NCBI GenBank assembly: GCA_941918925.1
Contig: OW799235.1
Location: forward strand, 111,541,076 to 111,605,075
Reading direction: 5' to 3'
DNA length: 64,000 bases
DNA from: Phyto melanocephala
Lineage: Eukaryota > Arthropoda > Insecta > Diptera > Rhinophoridae
The notes beneath the pieces are model-generated. The model was not told where the DNA came from. It ran no database searches and was given only the letters and a program-made list of their open reading frames with translations. This document shows, in pieces, positions 12,568-21,612 of the stretch. Within the stretch, counting starts at the first letter, position 1, and every line of letters starts with the position of its first letter. The position numbers and the translations under genes were made by a program.

Positions 12568-13516
12568 ATTTTATTAGTACCCGCTTTAACTTCATAGTGG
12601 CAGTTTTGTAAAAGAGGATTTGCAAAACGAACAACTTTTTTATGAATATATTTAACAGAAAACAGTTTTGATAAGTGGGATAGTTTAAATCTTTTTTTAA
12701 ATTATCATTTAAAAAAAAACTTAATGTCTACATCCACAATCACCTTAACAAAGTAATTTGTGCGTCTTAATCATATGATTAAATCATACTACTTCAATGT
12801 GAATAATATTTTTTATAACTTCTTATTCATAAATGCAAGAGGAGAATGACTTCACCAAATCGACAACAGTTAGCCTTCAACGATGTGCTTCAAAATACAT
12901 GCAAAAAATCTTGAACAAGTCATGTAAACAAAAATTATTAACTCATGAAACTTGGGTTCCGTTTCATCTACTATGTATGCATTCTATGCAATTATTAGAA
13001 TGAAGTGAATTTTATTAATATATTCATATAAAGACATGTTGTTTAATGACACGCTTATGTTAAAATCATGCGTTTTGCACCTAAATTGAACCACTTCATC
13101 ATAGGTTGAACTCATACATTCATTATTTCTTTTGCAAGTCTGTTTTTTGCTGGGTAATACCGGCGGGTAAGAAAAGGTGTTTCAGTCATCCATATGTCAC
13201 TGGTTCATATCCGGTTCGAAGGACCAAAATGTTTTCTTCGAAATATTTCAAGAAAATATGAAAAAAATAAGAAACACGGGTATTAGTGTTAATTATAGAA
13301 ATTTGGGTTTTATTCTTTTCTTAAAAAACAGGGTTTTGTACGTACCATACAATTCGGGGGTTTCAGGAGTAATAACAATAAACAATAATAATAACAAAGT
13401 TTTTTAATAGATACATACAAAATATAACAATTTAACGAACCTAGTGTAAGACCGCAAAACAATGGGTGCGTTCACACTACGCGCGTAAACACCTAGAATA
13501 AAAGAGCAAAAATAAA
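12568..13516. other. AT-rich spacer without recognised gene
   Basis: No family match was recognised. A short GC-richer patch at 13140-13165 and the word GTTCACACTACGCGCG near 13468 stand out but could not be assigned. Confidence 0.4.
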
Positions 13517-13720
13517 GCTATAGACAAGCCATCAACAACAATTTGCAATATGATGAGATCGGACTTTAAATGGCAGCGCAATATATATAAAAAACCAAAA
13601 GTCCTGTATTTTGGGGCGTGTAAAAAAATTTTTTTCCTGTTTTAGAAACTTCATTCTCATATCTTTGATTCTAGAGGGTGGCAGGCACAACTTTTTTTGT
13701 ATGGAGGCCGACCCGCCATA
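13517..13720 (+). repeat. Dispersed repeat, copy 1 of a pair
   Basis: From 'agacaagccatcaacaac' through 'gatgagatcggactttaaatgg', 'tgtattttggggcgtg' and 'ttcctgttttagaaacttcatt' to 'gcacaacttttttt', this segment matches 44855-45045 in the same orientation with many substitutions and small indels. Translations are not conserved between the two copies, so it looks non-coding. The family was not identified. Confidence 0.6.
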
Positions 13721-14157
13721 TACCTTATCATATTCTGAAATTCGTAATTATATGAATTTATTACGATATACAAATTATCCTGATATAATAAAACTACTTA
13801 ATTTCCCTTTTCATTGTGTGTCAATTAAGGAGATCGAATATTCGACCTTTCAAAAAACGATTTTCGTATATTCCGAATAGTTGATACATATATAAAAAAA
13901 AACTGTTTTCCGTAAAGCATTCAAAAAATAAACGGTTAACCAGTTTTATTCAAATAAATAATAACGCAAAAACTAACTTATTTATTGAAATTAAAAATTC
14001 ATTTAACACGTTGAGTGCCGTCATACAAAATAAAAATATATTAGTAAAGTGCCAATATATAATAACAGGTGTAAATTAATATTTTAGTGATAAAAAATTT
14101 ATTGGAGAAAATCGTTTTTTGCATATGTGTCTTATTTGTACCGTTATGTATGTGACA

Positions 14158-14224
14158 GCCGGCGGTACACGTGGCAAACAGATAATATAATAAACTCAGG
14201 TGTCATGTATACCGCCGGGAGTCA
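14158..14224 (+). repeat. piggyBac left subterminal motif pair
   Basis: GCCGGCGGTACACGTGGCA (14158-14176) and a poorer copy, TACCGCCGGGAGTCAC (14209-14224), lie about 150-200 bases inside the left end. They match the paired motifs inside the right end and may be transposase contact sites. Confidence 0.55.
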
Positions 14225-14297
14225 CACTATTATTATTTTTATTATTTGATTATTTTACATACATCTCTATCAAAGGTACAGTCCCTATTATCATAAA

Positions 14298-14405
14298 ATG
14301 GATGTAAATTCCTTTTATGGGAAGCGTTAAAGAACTGATGACATTGAAGACGATGATAATGATTTTGCACCGTCTAGCTCTTTGCCTGGACTGTTTCAAT
14401 CAGAC
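14298..14405 (+). pseudogene. piggyBac transposase N-terminus relic
   Basis: The frame opens MDVNSFYGKR, meets a TAA stop at 14328-14330, and continues in the same frame as RTDDIEDDDNDFAPSSSLPG. A short acidic stretch rich in Asp and Glu is common at the N-terminus of piggyBac transposases. No DDD catalytic region follows: the rest of the gene has been lost. The reading is supported mainly by its position inside an element with piggyBac ends. Confidence 0.5.
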
Positions 14406-14705
14406 TCATTAGTTCCTTTTTTATTTATTGAATTTGAAGTTCGTTTTTTTATTATATGCAAGCTAAAAGTGAAATTATATATTATTTTTTTATTTTATTT
14501 ATCAAATTTTGAAGTATTGAAGTTGTTACGTTGTAATAAAATTATAATTTTTTTTGGTCCTATCTAATTCATGTAAAATAAAAGATACAGTGAAAGTCCT
14601 CAAAACTAAAAAAAAATACTTTCTTCTGGGTGCCATAATAAAATACTTATTCGTATTACTGTAGTGCCGCAGAAAATATATTGAATTTATTTCACAAGTA
14701 ACTAT

Positions 14706-14775
14706 GCACCGCCGGCGGTACACATGGCACTCTAATAAAAGTAAAGTGTGTACCGCCGGCGGTGCACATGGCACT
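14706..14775 (+). repeat. piggyBac right subterminal motif pair
   Basis: GCACCGCCGGCGGTACACAT followed by GGCACT (14706-14731) and GTACCGCCGGCGGTGCACAT followed by GGCACT (from 14750) form a tandem pair just inside the right end. The core ACCGCCGGCGGT is palindromic, so each can bind a dimer or fold. They are the GC-richest words in the surrounding kilobase. Confidence 0.65.
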
Positions 14776-14786
14776 CAACGTGTTAA

Positions 14787-15204
14787 ATAAAATCAAAATA
14801 ATTTACAAAGGTAAAGAACGAACAAAATATGCTGCAGTTATGACAGAAATTTTTAGAGAATTTTTGCTTTAAAATAATAAGAGAATATATTAATACATGT
14901 ATACACAGATATGCATATAAACATATGAATTTTTATTAATAAAATAATATGAGTATATGTAGCTAACAATTATATATATGCGTTAATATATGTGTTGTCT
15001 TCTTAGTTGCTTCTTATAAAATAATCTTTTAGAAACAAAATTCAGTTTAAATGTTTTGAAGTATTTTTTCTTTTGTTTTTATAGAACTTGAAATTAAAAT
15101 TAATCTTTCATTGTACTTAAATAACCGGTTTATTCGATACTCGAAAAATGGGCATTTTAAAATATTCAGCTTCGGCAAAACTGAAAAAACCAGTTAAAAT
15201 CGGT
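14787..15204. other. AT-rich spacer without recognised gene
   Basis: Only TATA-rich low-complexity sequence was seen between the piggyBac element and the hAT-like MITE. Confidence 0.4.
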
Positions 15205-15212
15205 CGTTACAT

Positions 15213-15299
15213 TAAGGCAAATTTGTTTTTATCAGGTAATCGCAGATCGGAGTAAATTCTTTTTATATTTTTTGAGGTTTAACATTTGAAATTAATAAA
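15213..15299 (+). mobile_element. hAT-like MITE, left half of an interrupted copy
   Basis: TAAGGCAAATTTG...TATCAGGTA, then 'cgcagatcggag', 'atattttttgaggtt' and 'aacatttgaaat', follows the left half of the 209-base MITE seen intact at 53016-53224. It stops where family A copy 1 begins. The right half resumes at 17730. The flank CGTTACAT (15205-15212) matches ATTTACAT after the right half at 6 of 8 positions, consistent with an old 8-base target duplication. Confidence 0.7.
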
Positions 15300-15444
15300 A
15301 ACAAGTAAGAGCCCTATATTCGGCTGTGCCGAATCTTTTATACCCACCACCAATTTTGTGTACATTTAAAGCACAATATTTATTATTTTGTTAATCGCTA
15401 TGGAATAATCTTTTTTCAATAAAATATGTATCGCTTTCTTTATA

Positions 15445-16060
15445 GAGGATGGTTAAATTTTAAGGGCCCATGTTGAAGGTAAACTACACCTAGTCTTTAA
15501 ATTTGTTTTCTGCATTTCACTTGACATTTCTCAATCTCAAACTTACTCAATTTGATCCGTGGAAAGATACGCAAATGAGCAACGCTTTAAAGTTATTCAG
15601 GTTTTTTATAAAAATGGGCGTTCAAATCAAAATGCATTTTGTGCACTTCGTAATTCTTTTGATCAAGATAATCGTTCAAATTCGTCCACAATCGGGAAAA
15701 TTGTAAAAAATATTTAAATTTCTGCAAAACAGGTCTGTATAAAATGTTAGAAAATCTGTGAATGCCTTCTTAGTTCGTTGAATGGGAAACATTGCTGTTT
15801 TTCACGATAACGTGGCAAAAGAGCAAGCAACCTCGACTCATCATCGTGCCCAACAATTGAGCATCAACATTGTCATTGAAAATTTGGACGATCAGCTAGA
15901 GGAGTGGTGCCAAGGATGGGGGGCCATTTGGCAGATATTTTGTTAAATACATAATTGAACCATACAAATATTATCATTATAAAAAGAAATGATAATAATA
16001 TCCTAAATAATTTGTGTTTTATTTAAATTCAACATCGGTCCTTAAAATTCAACCACCCTC
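15445..16060 (+). mobile_element. Internally deleted mariner inside family A copy 1
   Basis: The left end GAGGATGGTTAAATTTTAAG, continuing 'ggcccatgttgaa', pairs with the right end, which reversed reads GAGGGTGGTTGAATTTTAAG and continues 'gaccgatgttgaa'. TA lies at 15443-15444 and 16061-16062. The 616-base element keeps only the N-terminal third of a transposase. The family A copy at 61138 lacks this segment and reads straight through the corresponding point (TGTATAACTTCGATATCC), which gives an empty-site control. Confidence 0.8.
15577..15905 (+). pseudogene. Mariner transposase N-terminal fragment
   Basis: The frame from 15577 reads EQRFKVIQVFYKNGRSNQNA, then FCALRNSFDQDNRSNSSTIG and KIVKN before a stop. 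Frame changes then give NVRKSVNAF and NIAVFHDNVAKEQATSTHHR, AQQLSI. These follow the paired helix-turn-helix region of mariner transposases (EQRxxVIxxYxxNGxS...NRPSxxTIxxIVxKF, then a VRDSVAE...RRAQQLxIS linker). The whole catalytic domain is missing, replaced by a direct join to the 3' non-coding part. The same fragment sits in family A copy 2 (about 35210-35520). Confidence 0.75.
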
Positions 16061-16227
16061 TATAACTTCGATATGCTACTAAAATGCTTTTGTAAATGTA
16101 GTCTTTCAATGAAAGTGGGCGTTAAAGTAGGCGTGTCAATAAAGTTTCTGCTAATAAATAAAACTTAGATATTTCAATATAGTCCTTTATTTTCCCAAAA
16201 ACGATTACATTGATTAGAAGGATATTC

Positions 16228-17050
16228 GTAGCAAATTTGATCATCATACCTCTAATTTTGGCGGTTTTATGAGCTTTTAAATTTCATTAACAGTAGATAA
16301 CGTGAAAAGTGGGCGATATAGTAGGCGTGTCAAAGTTATTTTTGCTAATGAGTACAACTTAGATATTTCAATATAGCCCTTTATTATTCCAAAATCTTTA
16401 TTAATAGAGAAATTATATGAATTTTAGTTAAAACGTTATATGGGAGGTGAGCGTAAAAGTGGGCGTGGCACCTTAATTTTCTGGCACAGTAATGACATTG
16501 CCTAGGGGGATATACGTAGCAAATTTTATCATCATACCTCTAATTTTGGCGGTTTTATGAGCTTTTAAATTTCATTAACGGTAGACAACGTGAAAAGTGG
16601 GCGTTATAGTAGGCGTGTCAAAGTTGTTTTTGCGAATGAGTACAACTTAGGTGTTTCAATACAGCCCTTTATTATTCCCAAATCATTATTAATAGAGAAA
16701 TTATATGAATTTTAGGTAAAACGTTATATGGGAGGTGGGCGTAAAAATGGGCGTGGCACCTTAATTTTCTTGCACAGTAATGACATTGCCTAGGGGGATA
16801 TACGTAGCAAATTTTATCATCATACCTCTAATTTTGGCGGTTTTATGAGCTTTTAAATTTCATTAACGGTAGATAACGTGAAAAGTGGGCGTTATAGTAG
16901 GCGTGTCAAAGTTGTTTTTGCTAATGAGTACAACTTGGGTGTTTCAATATAGCTCTTTGTTATTCCAAAATCTTTATTAATAGAGAAATTATATGAATTT
17001 TAGGTAAAACGTTATATGGGAGGTGGGCGTAAAAGTGGGCGTGGCACATT
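16228..17050 (+). repeat. 288-base tandem array in family A copy 1
   Basis: GTAGCAAATTT-type words start at 16228, 16516 and 16804, and GTACAACTT at 16352, 16640 and 16928, all exactly 288 bases apart. About 2.9 units are present with very few differences between neighbours. Family A copy 2 has a shorter, deleted version and the copy at 61138 has one unit. The array has therefore expanded inside the mobile element. Confidence 0.9.
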
Positions 17051-17502
17051 GATTTTCCGTTACAAAAAAGCGTCTTACCAAAAAACAAAGTGTGCAAAAT
17101 TTCAGAGTCGTACATCCAATTTTGTTGCTTTTATGACGTTTTTGTTTTTAAATATACCGAAAAATACACTGTGCGGTATAAATTTTCGTACATTTTGATC
17201 GATAACTCCTCTCCTAATGCATAGATTTTGATAATTTTTTGGGGAGAGATATTGTTTTGACTCGAGAAATATATATTCGAAGTTTCATGACTCTACCTTA
17301 ATGCGTTTGGACACAATTCCATTTTATTCGGTGTTTGAAGGACACGGTTTTTTCGACCTACTCTTGCTTTACGAGCTATAACTCTCCTTCTAATGTTCCG
17401 ATTTAGCCCATTTTCAATACCAAACAAACCTTGTCTATAAGAAAGATTCTGGCAAAATTTGAGCCCTCTAGCTTTTTCGGTGCGACCTCTATCGTGCTTT
17501 CA

Positions 17503-17582
17503 ACAGACGGACAGACGGACAGACGGACAGACGGACAGACGGACAGACGGACAGACGGACAGACGGACAGACGGACAGACGG
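17503..17582 (+). repeat. (ACAGACGG)10 microsatellite
   Basis: Ten perfect 8-base units run from 17503 to 17582, then ACGGACAT leads into the conserved core. Copy 2 (36988-37008), copy 3 (46373-46385) and copy 4 (61891-61908) have only one or two partial units at the same position. Confidence 0.95.
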
Positions 17583-17729
17583 ACGGACATAGCTAGATCG
17601 TCATCAAATCAAACCCTGATTCAGAATATATATACTTTATGGGGTCTAAAATGGATATTTCGATGTGTTACAAACGGAATGACAAAATGAATATACCCCC
17701 ACCATTTTTTTGGTGGCGGGTATAAAAAG

Positions 17730-17827
17730 GTAGACAAATGTTTTTTATCTATGGACAGCTGAAGTTAAGTGAAGAAAAAAATAATGAGCTGACAAATCAA
17801 GAGTAAAAGATGAATAAATTTGCCTTG
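17730..17827 (+). mobile_element. hAT-like MITE, right half of an interrupted copy
   Basis: 'agacaaatgttttttatcta', 'ggacagctgaagttaagtga', 'agaaaaaaataatgagctga' and 'caaatcaagagta' lead to the end AATTTGCCTTG. This follows the right half of the MITE at 53016-53224. It begins directly after the last base of family A copy 1, so the two halves bracket a 2.4-kb insertion. Confidence 0.7.
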
Positions 17828-17835
17828 ATTTACAT

Positions 17836-18881
17836 AAAAAAAATGCTTATTGTTGTAAATTAAAAACTTTATGAAGCCACGTTCTCTTTTCCTATTATGG
17901 TTTTATTAATCTTCTGTGTACAACTACATTCACACAAACATACACAATCTAAATTTTTAACTACCAATTAATAACTGCAAAAATTCCTTAATTTAAAAGC
18001 CATCTTTTTAAAACAATTTTTTGTCTCAAGTCGATCTCATGGAAAAACAAAGCGATTTTTAACAATTTCATTTAGCTTCGCCCTTAAATTAAATAAAATT
18101 ATTCCAATTTCTTTTTTCTAATATTTAAAAATTGCAACTTTTATAACCTTTGATAACAAGTTTTATATTGACAGCTAGACAGACAGACTACACACAAGTG
18201 ATTATGAGTTTATTGGTTTAATTTAAGGTGGCTGATGAGAAATTTCTCTTAGGCGTTGCAAGCATCGGCACAATGGCAAATGTTTGCAACGCCCATGTAT
18301 GCTGCTAAAGGACATGGAAATAATAACAACACGTCTGCTAAGTGGCTAAAATATTCAAGCTGATATTGTTGTTGATGTGTTGGATAGAAATCAAACAGTG
18401 CACGTACAATTATATTCTTGTTTTATTTTTGGTTTAATATGATTTGAATTCATAATAAGATGGCAAAATTGTAAACCGTTTTGTCATTCCAAAACAGTAC
18501 ACAAAAACATTAAAAGAATGAATAAACACTATGTCGGTTTGAATAAAAATACAGTTGATGACCTTAAGTAATAACATAAAAATAATTTTTACGATTTCGA
18601 AAGGCATTAAAGTGACAAGGCGACTTAAGGAATTGAGAAAAAAAAATAATATCATTTTATAACACAATTGCATTACAATATAAGGACTCTATTGAACTTG
18701 AAACTAATGCTGCCTGTTATTCTTAGGGTATTTAAGAATTCAATAATTTAAAATTTTAATTTTTTAAATAAAATTTATTGTAGCCTATGGACCAATAACT
18801 TGTGCGGAGTCAGCACTTTCTCACAGTCAACCTTATACAGATCCTGTTTTAATTTAATTACATTCTCGAAATTAAAATAGA
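17836..18881. other. Spacer with one structured patch
   Basis: Mostly AT-rich. The part at 18225-18400 has a more balanced base composition and holds the stem-loop at 18252-18293. A 'gctagacagacagactacac' phrase near 18173 is too short to assign. Confidence 0.4.
18252..18293. repeat. GC-rich stem-loop
   Basis: GGCGTTGCAAGCAT (18252-18265) pairs with ATGTTTGCAACGCC (18280-18293) over 14 positions, 13 Watson-Crick and one G-U if transcribed, with a 14-base loop. It lies in a patch less AT-rich than its surroundings. The stem is too short for a typical miRNA precursor. It could be a regulatory or structural RNA element, or a MITE remnant. Confidence 0.45.
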
Positions 18882-19085
18882 CCATCTATTGTTTTGATAC
18901 CCTCGACCTGTGGTGCCAAGAATATGTATAGGTTTGCTATTCCATTTGAAATTTCTACAATATTCATTTCCGACTCCATTAAGTATATATGTTCTGAAAT
19001 CTTATTACTAGGGTAGTCGATTCAAATATGTCCGTCTGTCCGAGTCTGCTTGAAGTCAACTTTTAGAAGCAATCACATGTTGCAA
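18882..19085 (-). mobile_element. Family B right-end fragment
   Basis: The order 'taccctcgacctgtggtgcc', 'aatttctacaatattcattt', 'ccgactccattaagtatata', 'gggtagtcgatt' and 'gtccgtctgtccg' matches the family B right end seen complete at 37891-38110. It is truncated: no TTCGGC end follows. Confidence 0.7.
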
Positions 19086-19089
19086 GGAT

Positions 19090-20985
19090 CCGCCTATAGC
19101 ATTAATATTTTACAAATATGCAGGATTAAATTGCTTTTGAAATTCAGTACAATCCCCTTAAAACTTTCTGAGGTAAGCATAGCTACTTCTGTTTTTTCAT
19201 ATTCTTACTATAAAAGAAAGGATTTTTCAGGCCTATGAAAATGTATTGAAACGTTTGTTACTATTTATTTATAATATAGCTCTCGAGATATTCGTAAGGG
19301 ATTTTTTTGATTATAGCCACCCAACTGCAAAAATCATCATTATTAAAAACTCGACTTTAAGGTTTTTTTTTAACTTTTTTGTAAAATTTTAAATTTTTGA
19401 AGAAGCTACTCCATACATCTTGTCGTTACTTCGAAACAATGTACTCAAAATTGGTAAGTTATCTGTCAAAAAACTGTAAATTATGCCAACTTTAAGTCTT
19501 TCTAATTATATTTTCTGATTAAGGCATCAATTTTGGAAAAACAAGTCTTTCTTGGCTTAATAATAAAATTTTGTAATTAAAAATATTTATAAAAAATAGT
19601 AAGCAACAAAAATTTACCCCTTTCAGCAGCATATATTGGAAGTAAAATAAATCTTATTGCATGAAAATCCATCGATAAATTAAAGTTTTATACCTAATAA
19701 ATTTAATTGGCGAAATTATACTTACTTAATCAAAAATTGTTAAGAAAAAATATTTTTTATAAAAAAAAATATTTTTAATTAAAAAAGTTTCTTAACATTC
19801 TCAATAACACAAGGGAACAATGTTTTTGTTGATTAAGAACTGAATGTTGTTTGTAAGATAATTTAGGACGCTGAACCCAAATATGTACTTGGTTTTTTTC
19901 TACCAGCTTGAATTTTCACGATATACCGTTATGTCCAAAATTAAGGCACTTCCACTACACACATTGGAATAACTTAAAAACGGTTTACCCTTTTCAGTTA
20001 ACAAAAGAAGAAAAAAAACAAAACTCCTCAGCAATATTATCTCTAAGTCGTGCATACATTTGTTTTAAATTTGCCCAGTATTTTTTAGAGATATCGGGGA
20101 AATTGTGGCAGAAAAATGTGTTTTTTAAACAAAACTTTAACATTTTTGATTTTTTTGAAACTCGTTACAAAATATAAAACGACAAAAATCCCATTTTATT
20201 TATTTTTTTTTTTTAGCATATAAGTTAACTATAATGTTAATTAATCATTTAATATTTGCAAAAGTGAATGACCAAGAATTATTTCAAAATCCATTTTGCT
20301 TATGTTTCAGTTAACAAGAAATTAACTGATCAATTATAAAAAACTTTTAAAGGTAAATGACCTGTTTTTAATTCTTTTGCTTAAGCAAGTCAACTAATTA
20401 TTTCAACATTTGTTTTCTTCTGTATAAAAAGCCGCATCAGCAATTGCAAAGAAAGCTATTCCTAAGAATATTATTATTAAGAGAATTGTAAACTAGGTTA
20501 TAAGAAATATTATAAATAAAACCTTTTTAAGAAATTTAGTCAGTAAGAAATAAAACTAAATAAAGTGTGGTCATAGACCATAAAAAAATTTTAAAAATAT
20601 ATTTTTTTCGTTTAATATAACGAAAAGGATTAACTTATATTGCTTATGGAGGAGTAAAATTAAATTTATGAATTTTTGGAAAAAAAGTCAGTAATACGAT
20701 TAGTAACTGTAACTTACAAATGAGGGATGAGGGAGCAAAACGAAGATTAGATTTGAAATCAACGACCTCACATTATTAAAAAAAATAAATAAAGTTCGAG
20801 TCAACACAAAAAAGTTAAATTTTGTTGTCTTGTGTAATTTTTGAACACAATAAAGACAACAAACTGCAAGCTGTAGCCTCGAAAAATATAACTGAGATAA
20901 AGTTGCAAATGGGTTTAAAAATACCTGAAATACAAATACCAAAATACAACTTCAGTCAAACTGTCTCAGCTTCTAGACAACCGAC
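19090..20985. other. AT-rich stretch without recognised gene
   Basis: No conserved translation or repeat shared within the window was recognised. The open frame at 19908-20177 gives no recognisable protein. Confidence 0.4.
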
Positions 20986-20989
20986 ACAA

Positions 20990-21612
20990 TCATTAAGGAG
21001 CCAAATGAAATGACTTGCCTAGTTAAATATAATTCATTAAAAACAAATTTTAGTTCCATAATGGCCGCCACTACAAAATGGTCTACAATATATTAATATA
21101 TGTACCCCTTATGTACATTATGCTGAAGGGTATTATCAATATCATCACGACCGAATATATCATTCTTACAGTAGGTTTACATGATGAATTTTATGACGTT
21201 TAATTTTGGACGTCATTTTTTGTTTGGTAGCAAGCGGTCTAGAGAAGAAAGGGGTGTATAAAAATAGACATGGTTTCTGTTTTCATGGTTTTTTTTTTGA
21301 CAGTTCGCTTAACACTTTTTTCTGTTCTTTCTGTTACGTTTTATTTTTATATTCTCATCAATTGGATTGTGCTTTTTGACTGATAAAAAAAAAATATTAA
21401 ACAGTAATTAGTTTTTTCGACATTCAAAATAAAGAAAATAAAAAATATTAAAAATATAAATTCAATAGTCTACAATACAAATTAGAAATTAGACGTCCAA
21501 AAAAAACCATTGTATAAATTTGACTAGTTTTTGGTAACAACTTCAAAAGGGAATTAAGAAAACTGGACGTCATAAAATTCATCATGTAAATTAGGTGTTA
21601 CTTGTTTTTTTT
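20990..21612 (-). mobile_element. Family B left-end fragment, interrupted
   Basis: 'aatggccgccactacaaaat', 'gaagggtattatc', 'cgaccgaatatatcattctt' and, after an interruption, 'ttacttgttttttttta' reproduce the reversed left end of family B (compare 'cgaatatagcactcttactt' at 60860). The break at 21168/21598 is filled by a MITE. The outer part of this family B copy is missing. Confidence 0.65.
21169..21597. mobile_element. MITE nested in a family B end
   Basis: A perfect 24-base inverted repeat starts TTTACATGATGAATTTTATG at 21176 and closes at 21567-21590. Comparison with intact family B ends shows the insertion point precisely: TTA at 21166-21168 and at 21598-21600 is the target duplication (TTAC if the next base is counted). 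The element then runs CAGTAGG... to ...TAGGTG. A 3-base TTA duplication suits PIF/Harbinger, but no transposase is present, so the superfamily remains open. GACGTC words recur inside both ends. Confidence 0.75.

Larger units (their letters stand above)
14007..14782 (+). mobile_element. piggyBac-like element, internally deleted
   Basis: The ends CACGTTGAGTGCC (14007-14019) and GGCACTCAACGTG (14770-14782) are a perfect 13-base inverted repeat. TTAA stands on both outer sides (14003-14006 and 14783-14786), which is the duplication made by piggyBac-superfamily transposases. The 776-base body keeps only a short start of a transposase-like frame at 14298. GC-rich subterminal motifs of the form GTACCGCCGGCGG repeat near both ends. 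It needs transposase from elsewhere to move. The intact ends suggest modest age. Confidence 0.85.
15300..17729 (+). mobile_element. Family A dispersed repeat, copy 1 (mini-me-like)
   Basis: Starts AACAAGTAAGAGC and has a 7-base stem ATTCGGC-TGT-GCCGAAT at 15318-15334. A subterminal inverted repeat joins TTTTATACCCACCACCA (15336-15352) to TGGTGGCGGGTATAAAA (17711-17727). Inside, in order, are a deleted mariner (15445-16060), a 288-base tandem array (16228-17050), conserved unique sequence, a (ACAGACGG) run, the core ACATAGCTAGATCGTCATC and TATATATACTTTATGGGGTC. A conserved core between TA-rich and GTCY/RGAC-rich microsatellites is the described layout of mini-me elements of Diptera; identity with that family is inference. 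It has no coding capacity of its own. It sits inside a hAT-like MITE. Confidence 0.75.

Noticed and set aside
13200..13225. tRNA-like T-loop word GGTTCGAAGG
   Set aside because: No acceptor, D or anticodon stem can be drawn around it.
16228..17050. 288-base repeats considered as rDNA spacer or a satellite locus
   Set aside because: The array lies inside family A, with family A sequence on both sides, and has only about three units.
17016..17198. Open frame MGGGRKSGRG..., repeated almost identically at 36501-36683
   Set aside because: Both frames are the same stretch of family A DNA. The match reflects copying of the repeat, the older copies 3 and 4 do not keep the frame, and the peptide has no known domain.
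17503..17582. Regular short repeats resembling a CRISPR array
   Set aside because: Units are 8 bases with no spacers; this is a microsatellite in a eukaryotic mobile element.
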